From an uncultured Roseburia sp. (GTDB lineage Bacteria > Bacillota > Clostridia > Lachnospirales > Lachnospiraceae), in NCBI GenBank assembly GCA_934292805.1, contig CAKQXQ010000062.1, positions 1 through 11,523 of the forward strand: a stretch of 11,523 nt of DNA, in the 5' to 3' direction. The translations under genes were made by a program, and so were the position numbers. The notes under the pieces are model-generated. The model saw only the letters and a program-made list of their open reading frames with translations. It had not been told where the DNA came from and did no database searches. Of the stretch, positions 1 through 5,366 are shown one piece after another. Each line of letters opens with the position of its first letter. The stretch's first letter is position 1.

Positions 1-26
1 AATTATAAAGAAAAGAGGAGAGAAAC

Positions 27-995
27 ATGGAGATTTTAAAGTCAGCAGTTATTTTAGTGATCGGATTTGTATTGCTTATCAAAGGGGCAGATTATTTCGT
101 AGAGGGAAGTTCCTCCGTAGCAAAAAAGTTTAAAGTTCCATCTTTGATCATCGGTATGACGATCGTTGCAATGGGAACCAGCCTTCCGGAGCTTGCAGTC
201 AGTGTTACCGCATCCATGGCAGGGAACAATACACTTGCAGTCAGCAATGTGGCAGGTTCCAATATTTTTAATCTGATGGTAGTCTGCGGTGCCTGTGCAC
301 TGTTTGCACCACTTACCATTGAAAAGAATACATTGATGAAAGAGTTCCCATTCTCGATTCTCTGTGCCGGCTTGCTTGTAGTTATGGGATATCTTGGAAT
401 GTCGTTAGGACGTGTGGATGGCGTGATTTTGCTCGCAATTTTTGTAGTATATCTGCTCTGGATGATACAGTCTGCGAAAAAAGCAAGAATATCCGGTGAC
501 AAACTGGAAGCAGAAGAGGAAGCACTCGCAGAGGAAGAAATCAAAATCCTTCCAATGTGGAAATGCATAGTTTTTATTATTGGAGGAATGATCGCAATTA
601 AGTTCGGCGGAGATTTTGTTGTAGATGGAGCGTCTGCGATCGCAGCCGGATTCGGTTTAAGCCAGACATTGATCGGACTTACGATCGTGGCACTGGGAAC
701 AAGCCTTCCGGAGCTTGTAACTTCTATCGTGGCCGCAAGAAAAGACGAAGTGGATATGGCACTTGGAAATGTGATCGGTTCGAACATCTTCAATATTTTA
801 CTGATCCTCGGTGTTGCAGCTGCGATCAGCCCGATCACTTTCCTTATGGAAAATATTATCGATATTATCATTTTGATCATCATGAGTGTGGTTGTATGGG
901 GATTTGCATGGACATCCAAGAAGGTGAACCGTAAAGAGGGAATTATCATGCTTCTTATGTATGCGGTATACATGGTTTATATTTGTATGAGATAG
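27..995 (+). CDS. Calcium/sodium antiporter, CaCA family (YrbG-like)
   Basis: This is an integral membrane cation exchanger of the Ca2+:cation antiporter (CaCA) family, expected to exchange Ca2+ for Na+ or H+ across the cytoplasmic membrane. The 322 residues show the family's internal duplication. The first alpha-repeat has GTSLPE at residues 50-55 and GSNIFN at 77-82. The second has GTSLPE at 224-229 and GSNIFN at 251-256. These motifs form the ion-binding site in the family. About ten hydrophobic segments are visible, and an acidic, Glu-rich cytosolic loop lies around residues 155-172 between the two halves. Length is normal for bacterial members. The ATG at 27 is supported by GAGGAG at 15-20. 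The gene stands alone: the next gene has its own promoter. The cation specificity cannot be read from the sequence. Confidence 0.93.
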   Translation: MEILKSAVILVIGFVLLIKGADYFVEGSSSVAKKFKVPSLIIGMTIVAMGTSLPELAVSVTASMAGNNTLAVSNVAGSNIFNLMVVCGACALFAPLTIEKNTLMKEFPFSILCAGLLVVMGYLGMSLGRVDGVILLAIFVVYLLWMIQSAKKARISGDKLEAEEEALAEEEIKILPMWKCIVFIIGGMIAIKFGGDFVVDGASAIAAGFGLSQTLIGLTIVALGTSLPELVTSIVAARKDEVDMALGNVIGSNIFNILLILGVAAAISPITFLMENIIDIIILIIMSVVVWGFAWTSKKVNRKEGIIMLLMYAVYMVYICMR

Positions 996-1044
996 AACCA
1001 TTCGTTTTACAATGATACAGTCTGACGATTCTGTAGCAGGTGTA

Positions 1045-1073
1045 TTGAATCTGAAAAAATAAGAGAGTATAAT
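1045..1073 (+). promoter_or_regulatory. Sigma-A-type promoter of the zinc-ribbon gene
   Basis: TTGAAT at 1045-1050 and a perfect TATAAT at 1068-1073 are separated by exactly 17 bases. This is a near-consensus housekeeping promoter 45 bases upstream of the start codon at 1119, so the small gene downstream is probably transcribed independently of the antiporter. Confidence 0.75.
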
Positions 1074-1118
1074 AAGTGAAAATGATTGATCCAGTCATAG
1101 AGTGAGGAGGGATTTCAC

Positions 1119-1523
1119 ATGTCATTTTTTGATGAAATGAAAGAGTCATTGGTATCTGCCGGAAAAGATGTATCGCAGAAAGCAAAGGAAGTATCCGGAA
1201 TTGCAAGATTAAAATTAGATATAAAATCCAAAGAGGATTATGTAGAAAAGCAGTATGCCATACTGGGACGCATGTATTATGAGCAGCACAAAGACGAGGA
1301 AGCAACTGCGGAAGCAGAGCAGTTTAAAGTGATCAAAGAAGCACTGGATGATATCGAACACATGAAAGCAGAAGTGTTAAATCTTCAGGGTGCCGCAGAG
1401 TGTCCGAACTGTGGTGAGAGAATGCCACAGGGTGCAGCTTTCTGCAGCAAATGCGGAACAAAGATGGAAGAACCGGAGCACTTTACCGGTGAAGTTGTCG
1501 ATGATGAGAAGTTCGACGAATAG
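1119..1523 (+). CDS. Small coiled-coil protein with C-terminal zinc ribbon
   Basis: This is a 134-residue cytoplasmic protein of unknown function. Residues 1 to about 90 are charged and look helical or coiled-coil (many Lys, Glu and Ala, no membrane segment). The region near residues 93-115 is a zinc ribbon with two knuckles, CPNC and CSKC, in the double CxxC form common in 'zinc ribbon domain-containing' proteins. The last 18 residues are acidic. The ATG at 1119 follows AGGAGGG at 1105-1111 at good spacing. The gene has its own near-consensus promoter and appears monocistronic. The ribbon suggests a structural zinc site and perhaps protein or nucleic-acid binding, but no specific role can be claimed. 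Confidence 0.85.
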   Translation: MSFFDEMKESLVSAGKDVSQKAKEVSGIARLKLDIKSKEDYVEKQYAILGRMYYEQHKDEEATAEAEQFKVIKEALDDIEHMKAEVLNLQGAAECPNCGERMPQGAAFCSKCGTKMEEPEHFTGEVVDDEKFDE

Positions 1524-1556
1524 CCGAAACGATAAGGTATTCATTGACTTTTCGGC
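1523..1556 (+). terminator. Possible weak terminator after the zinc-ribbon gene
   Basis: GCCGAAA (1523-1529) can pair with TTTCGGC (1550-1556) around a 20-base loop just after the stop codon. The T content downstream is poor, so termination is uncertain. The right arm overlaps the putative promoter at 1544-1572. Confidence 0.25.
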
Positions 1557-1572
1557 ATTTCCATGCTATTTT
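1544..1572 (+). promoter_or_regulatory. Strong promoter candidate with extended -10, no intact gene behind it
   Basis: TTGACT (1544-1549) is followed after 17 bases by TATTTT (1567-1572), and the -10 is preceded by TGC, giving an extended -10. The predicted start of transcription is near 1579. No intact coding gene follows; the next strong signal is the terminator at 1954-1988. The match is seen in the sequence, while activity is inferred. Confidence 0.5.
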
Positions 1573-1607
1573 ATGTGGTAGATAAAACACAACGAAAAAG
1601 AGAGTAC

Positions 1608-1883
1608 ATGAAATGGAACTCAACGGATCGTCTGTACAGATGGTCTTAGCAGAGAGGTTCCCTGGATATAACAGGGTATCTGATTTTTGAACCGATAATA
1701 TCAGATCCGCAGGATATCATGGTGCGAGGGAATGAGGAAAGCTTCATGGAAGATGGCTTTGGAGTGGCAGGACTGAACGGATGCAGCAAGTATGCGATAA
1801 GTTCTGACGGGACCGCCTGTTATAGCGGAGATGTTCAGGGTGAGAACGGATTTTTGACTGACAGAATGTTATCAGGAATCTGA
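1608..1883 (+). pseudogene. Possible broken reading frame, unrecognised
   Basis: An ATG at 1608, in weak Shine-Dalgarno context (AGAGAG), starts a frame that meets an in-frame TAG at 1647. It then stays open for 77 codons to a TGA at 1881. The open part reads as a plausible soluble protein containing DGTACYSGDVQGENG, but I do not recognise a family. A second ATG at 1613 in another frame runs 25 codons to a TGA at 1688. One nonsense change or one indel would explain the pattern. An alternative is that the region is a non-coding RNA and the open frame is chance. Confidence 0.22.
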
Positions 1884-1953
1884 CAGGAACCGGAGACATC
1901 GTGAGGTCTGTACTGTGAGGTGCAGATAAAAAGAAGTGGTAACACGGGAGTAA

Positions 1954-1988
1954 CCCGTCTTCTAAGAAATTAGAAGACGGGATTTTTT
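1954..1988 (+). terminator. Strong intrinsic terminator
   Basis: CCCGTCTTCTAA (1954-1965) pairs perfectly over 12 bp with TTAGAAGACGGG (1970-1981) around a GAAA tetraloop, followed by a run of T at 1983-1988. It ends whatever starts at the 1544-1572 promoter. Confidence 0.88.
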
Positions 1989-2000
1989 ATTGTGTAATAG

Positions 2001-2235
2001 GGTTCAGGTGTCAAAAGGTCTGCTTCATAATCTTTATTAGCAAATTGCACAAAAAAATATGTAAAGTTTCTTTTTGTGCAATGGAGATAAGACTCATGAA
2101 GCGTGGAAGCCTCTGCTGAACGCGCTTCACGCTTTCAGAGGCTTATCGGAATGTTTTGCACAATGAAACTTGGAATATTTCTTTTGTGCAATCTGCTAGT
2201 ATAAGCTTAAATGCAGACCTTTTGACACCAGAATC
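2001..2235. mobile_element. MITE-like palindromic element with 7-bp target duplication
   Basis: The ends are inverted repeats of 23 bp with 21 matches; the inner 17 (GGTGTCAAAAGGTCTGC at 2007-2023 and its exact complement at 2213-2229) are perfect. The element is flanked exactly by the direct repeat GTAATAG at 1994-2000 and 2236-2242, consistent with a target-site duplication. Inside, pairs are nested: ATTGCACAAAA (2044-2054) with TTTTGTGCAAT (2182-2192), TTGTGCAA (2074-2081) with TTGCACAA (2156-2163), and a central stem AAGCCTCTG (2107-2115) with CAGAGGCTT (2136-2144). The whole 235 bp can therefore fold into one long imperfect hairpin. A local alternative is a 12-bp hairpin at 2044-2082. 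No coding capacity is seen, so it would depend on a transposase elsewhere. The parent IS family is not identified. It lies 56 bp upstream of metG and may supply or alter its leader. Confidence 0.6.
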
Positions 2236-2291
2236 GTAATAGAAAAAAATATCCTGTAGATTAAGTTCAAACAAAGAAAGAGGTAGAGAAA

Positions 2292-4289
2292 ATGAGCAAT
2301 AAAGGAAAGTTTTATATGACAACAGCGATTGCCTATACATCAGGTAAACCGCATATCGGAAATACTTACGAGATCGTACTTGCAGACGCAATCGCAAGAT
2401 ACAAAAGAGCAGAAGGTTATGATGTTTACTTCCAGACCGGAACAGATGAGCACGGACAGAAGATTCAGGAAAAAGCAGAGGCAGCAGGCATTACACCGAA
2501 GGAATTCGTAGATGGAGTTGCAGGAGAGGTAAAAGCTATCTGGGATCTGATGAATACTTCTTATGATAATTTTGTCCGCACAACGGATGAAGACCATGAG
2601 AAATGTGTAAAGAAAATTTTTAAGAAATTATATGATCAGGGAGATATCTACAAGAGCTCCTACGAAGGACTTTACTGTACACCATGTGAGTCTTTCTGGA
2701 CAGAGTCACAGCTTGTAGATGGCAAATGCCCGGACTGTGGACGTGAAGTAAAACCGGCCAAAGAGGAAGCTTACTTCTTCAAAATGAGCAAATACGCAGA
2801 CCGCCTGATCGAGCATATTAATACACATCCGGAATTCATCCAGCCGGTATCCCGTAAGAATGAGATGATGAACAACTTCCTGCTTCCAGGATTACAGGAT
2901 CTTTGTGTATCCAGAACATCCTTCAGCTGGGGAATCCCGGTAGATTTTGATCCAAAGCATGTAGTTTATGTATGGCTTGATGCACTTACCAACTACATTA
3001 CCAAGATTGGTTATGATCCGGATGGATCTTCCGATTTATTCAAGAAAAACTGGCCTGCAGATTTACATCTGATCGGAAAAGATATCGTTCGTTTCCATAC
3101 AATTTACTGGCCAATTTTCTTAATGGCATTAGATCTTCCTTTGCCAAAACAGGTATTTGGTCATCCATGGCTCTTACAGGGCGGTGACAAGATGAGTAAG
3201 TCCAAAGGAAACGTGATCTACGCAGATGACATGGTAAATCTTTTCGGAGTAGATGCAACACGTTACTTTGTACTTCATGAGATGCCATTTGAAAATGATG
3301 GTGTGATCACATGGGAATTAGTTGTGGAGAGATTCAACTCTGATCTTGCAAATATCTTAGGAAACCTTGTAAACAGAACCATTTCCATGAGCAACAAATA
3401 TTTTGATGGCGTGGTAAGAAAAACAGGTGTGACAGCAGAAGTAGACGAAGATCTGAAGGCAGTTGTAACAGGAACAAGAGCAAAGGTTCAGGAGAAGATG
3501 GACAAGCTTCGTGTTGCAGATGCGATCACTGCAGTGTTCGATTTGTTCCGCCGCTGCAACAAATACATCGATGAGACAACTCCATGGGTGCTTGCAAAGA
3601 ATGAAGAAGACCATGACCGTCTCGCAGAAGTATTATACAATCTGACAGAGTCTATTACGATCGGTGCAAGCTTACTTCACAGCTTCCTGCCAGAGACCGC
3701 TGAGAAGATCGTAAAGCAGTTAAATACAACACTCCGTGCGTATGATGACTTGGATCAGTTCGGACTTTACGAGAGTGGAAATAAAGTAACAGATACTCCG
3801 GAAATCTTGTTTGCCCGTCTGGATGCAAAAGAGATTATGCCAAAAGTTGAAGAGATCGTAGCTGCACAGAAGGCAGAATTCGAAGCAGAGCAGAAGAAAC
3901 TTGCCGGAGTAACAGAAGATGAAGAAAAGACAGAAGAAGCAGTGATCGATATTGAACCGAAAGCGGAGATCGAATATGATGATTTTATGAAAATGCAGTT
4001 CCAGGTTGGAGAGATTATCGCCTGCGAAGCAGTTCCAAAGTCCAAGAAGTTGCTTTGCTCCCAGGTTAAGATTGGAAGCCAGGTAAAACAGATCGTATCC
4101 GGTATCCGCAAACAGTATTCACCTGAAGAAATGGTCGGAAAAAGAGTTATGGTATTAGTGAACTTAAAACCTGCAAAACTCGCAGGAGTTGTTTCAGAAG
4201 GAATGTTACTGTGTGCTGAGGATGAGAATGGAGAGCTTGCATTAATGGTTCCTGAGAATAAGATGCCAAGCGGAGCCGAGATCTGCTAA
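2292..4289 (+). CDS. metG: Methionine--tRNA ligase
   Basis: This cytoplasmic class I aminoacyl-tRNA synthetase charges tRNA-Met for initiation and elongation. The 665 residues carry the catalytic Rossmann fold with the HIGH-type motif HIGN at 21-24. A single zinc knuckle pair is visible at C129/C132 and C146/C149. The KMSKS loop is at residues 300-304, followed by the alpha-helical anticodon-binding region. A Glu/Lys-rich linker around 525-560 leads to a C-terminal EMAP-II/Arc1p-like tRNA-binding OB-fold domain (about 563-665), which promotes dimerisation and tRNA binding in family members. The length fits the long bacterial form. The ATG at 2292 follows GAGGT at 2280-2284. I found no T-box or SAM-type riboswitch in the 56 bases between the MITE-like element and the start, nor a convincing promoter there. 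The hydrolase gene follows after 42 bases. Confidence 0.97.
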   Translation: MSNKGKFYMTTAIAYTSGKPHIGNTYEIVLADAIARYKRAEGYDVYFQTGTDEHGQKIQEKAEAAGITPKEFVDGVAGEVKAIWDLMNTSYDNFVRTTDEDHEKCVKKIFKKLYDQGDIYKSSYEGLYCTPCESFWTESQLVDGKCPDCGREVKPAKEEAYFFKMSKYADRLIEHINTHPEFIQPVSRKNEMMNNFLLPGLQDLCVSRTSFSWGIPVDFDPKHVVYVWLDALTNYITKIGYDPDGSSDLFKKNWPADLHLIGKDIVRFHTIYWPIFLMALDLPLPKQVFGHPWLLQGGDKMSKSKGNVIYADDMVNLFGVDATRYFVLHEMPFENDGVITWELVVERFNSDLANILGNLVNRTISMSNKYFDGVVRKTGVTAEVDEDLKAVVTGTRAKVQEKMDKLRVADAITAVFDLFRRCNKYIDETTPWVLAKNEEDHDRLAEVLYNLTESITIGASLLHSFLPETAEKIVKQLNTTLRAYDDLDQFGLYESGNKVTDTPEILFARLDAKEIMPKVEEIVAAQKAEFEAEQKKLAGVTEDEEKTEEAVIDIEPKAEIEYDDFMKMQFQVGEIIACEAVPKSKKLLCSQVKIGSQVKQIVSGIRKQYSPEEMVGKRVMVLVNLKPAKLAGVVSEGMLLCAEDENGELALMVPENKMPSGAEIC

Positions 4290-4331
4290 TTGTACAGCCG
4301 GATACATGGTATAAAACAAAGGAGGGGAATT

Positions 4332-5204
4332 ATGTCAATAGCGAGCATTATGATGCGTAAGACAGCAAAAAAAAGTGACGATGCGAGAGATGCAGGACTT
4401 ACCACACCAAAAGATATTGAACGGTTTGACGATATTGTCTATGGTGAAAATGAAGAATGGAATGTCCTGGATGTGTACAGACCTAAGGCAGAAATGAGCC
4501 GGAATCTTCCGGTGATTGTCAGTGTACATGGTGGCGGCTGGGTATACGGAGATAAGGAACGATATCAGTATTACTGTATGAGTCTGGCACAGAGAGGATT
4601 TGCGGTTGTGAATTTTACTTACAGACTGGCTCCGGAGTACAAGTTCCCTGCTCCGCTTGAGGATACCAATGCTGTGATGGAATGGATTTATGAGAATGCA
4701 CCGGATTATGGTCTGGACGTAGAGCATATCTACATGCTTGGAGATTCAGCAGGTGCAAATATTCTGGCTTTGTATACAGCAATATGCACGAATCCGTCCT
4801 ATGCTGATAATTTTAAATTCCATGTACCGGGTGGATTTGTGCCAAAGGCGATCGCACTGAATTGTGGAAGTTATGTGCAGACGGATGATAAGATGACGAA
4901 AGCACTGATGGCAGATTACCTTCCGAAGAAAGGCACAGAAGAGGAGCTTAAGCTTAATAATCCATTGTATTATATTACAGAAAAATTCCCACCGGCTTAT
5001 GTGATGACATCAAATGGCGATTTCCTGAAAGAGCAGGCACCTATGATGGCAGAAACATTGGAGAAAAATGGAATACCACATGTACTGAAATGCTATGGTG
5101 ATGAGAAGACAGAATTAAGTCATGTATTTCATTGTAATATAAAGCTTCCGGAAGCGAACGTATGCAATGACGAGGAATGTGAATTCTTCAAAAGCTGGAA
5201 GTAA
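4332..5204 (+). CDS. Alpha/beta hydrolase (HSL/BD-FAE-like esterase)
   Basis: This is a serine hydrolase of the alpha/beta fold, 290 residues, without signal peptide and so probably cytoplasmic. The oxyanion-hole motif HGGGW is at residues 66-70. The nucleophile elbow GDSAG places the catalytic serine at 139. D230 (in NGDFL) and H264 (in LSHVF) are the likely rest of the triad. This arrangement is typical of hormone-sensitive-lipase-like carboxylesterases that act on short acyl or acetyl esters, but the substrate is not readable. The frame is open further upstream from a TTG at 4290, but the ATG at 4332 is chosen because AAAGGAGGGG at 4318-4326 sits just before it. No terminator separates it from metG 42 bases upstream, so the two are probably co-transcribed. 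Its nearness to a beta-glucosidase could mean a role in deacylating glycosides, which is speculation. Confidence 0.88.
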   Translation: MSIASIMMRKTAKKSDDARDAGLTTPKDIERFDDIVYGENEEWNVLDVYRPKAEMSRNLPVIVSVHGGGWVYGDKERYQYYCMSLAQRGFAVVNFTYRLAPEYKFPAPLEDTNAVMEWIYENAPDYGLDVEHIYMLGDSAGANILALYTAICTNPSYADNFKFHVPGGFVPKAIALNCGSYVQTDDKMTKALMADYLPKKGTEEELKLNNPLYYITEKFPPAYVMTSNGDFLKEQAPMMAETLEKNGIPHVLKCYGDEKTELSHVFHCNIKLPEANVCNDEECEFFKSWK

Positions 5205-5206
5205 GA

Positions 5207-5238
5207 ATGCAGTTTATGTAAAAAAAAGAACCATTTGT
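5207..5238. promoter_or_regulatory. Candidate LytTR-type binding site between hydrolase and beta-glucosidase
   Basis: GCAGTTTAT (5209-5217) and ACCATTTGT (5230-5238) each match 8 of 9 positions of the degenerate AgrA/VirR-type half-site as I recall it, [TA][AC][CA]GTTN[AG][TG]. They are 21 bp apart start to start, which fits the usual spacing of two same-face sites. The 21 bases from 5207 match those from 11300 at 20 positions. The consensus is loose and the DNA AT-rich, so a chance match is possible. Confidence 0.35.
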
Positions 5239-5254
5239 GCCAATTTTCGTTATT

Positions 5255-5316
5255 AAAAAGAAATCCGTGTTACCATCATACTAACAAAAGTATGATGGTG
5301 ATGCGGATTTCTTTTT
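5255..5316. terminator. Long, possibly bidirectional terminator hairpin
   Basis: The arms 5255-5282 and 5289-5316 pair over about 28 positions around the loop AACAAA, with a few mismatches in the middle. The hairpin starts with a run of A's and ends in TTTCTTTTT, so it could end transcription on either strand. It separates the metG-hydrolase unit from the beta-glucosidase. Confidence 0.75.
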
Positions 5317-5366
5317 GAATTATAAAAAACAGGGAAATCTGACAAAAAAGAACAGGAGAACGAAAA

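Larger units (their letters stand above)
1579..1990 (+). ncRNA. Candidate structured RNA of about 410 nt (unrecognised)
   Basis: This stretch is bounded by a good promoter and a strong intrinsic terminator but contains no intact gene. Many short perfect helices can be drawn. CAGAT (1637-1641) pairs with ATCTG (1678-1682), enclosing CCCTG (1660-1664) with CAGGG (1672-1676). GGTT (1656-1659) can pair with AACC (1690-1693). ATCTGAT (1678-1684) can instead pair with ATCAGAT (1700-1706), which excludes the first helix. Further short stems such as CCGC/GCGG and GTTC/GAAC follow near 1810-1850. I looked for the conserved cores of RNase P RNA, tmRNA, 6S RNA and T-box leaders and did not find them. 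The competing reading is a decayed protein gene (see 1608-1883). Short helices of 4-7 bp also arise by chance, so confidence is low. Confidence 0.3.

Noticed and set aside
92..973. Long open frame of 293 codons on the minus strand within the antiporter gene
   Set aside because: It is the shadow of the CaCA gene. The + strand product has clear duplicated motifs; the minus frame has low-complexity Ser/Ile/Thr-rich translation and no ribosome binding site.
1720..1745. GAGGAAAG resembling the conserved core of RNase P RNA
   Set aside because: The other universally conserved RNase P RNA segments are absent from the surrounding 400 bases, so the match is taken as chance.
2222..2250. TTGACA at 2222-2227 as the -35 of a metG promoter
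   Set aside because: It is part of the terminal repeat of the MITE-like element, and no acceptable -10 lies 16-18 bases downstream.
2236..2291. T-box or SAM-type riboswitch control of metG
   Set aside because: Only 56 bases separate the mobile element from the start codon, and none of the conserved T-box or S-box sequences is present in or before them.
4290..4331. TTG start at 4290 for the hydrolase, directly abutting metG
   Set aside because: The ATG at 4332 has a near-perfect Shine-Dalgarno at correct spacing, and the extra 14 residues are not part of the hydrolase fold.
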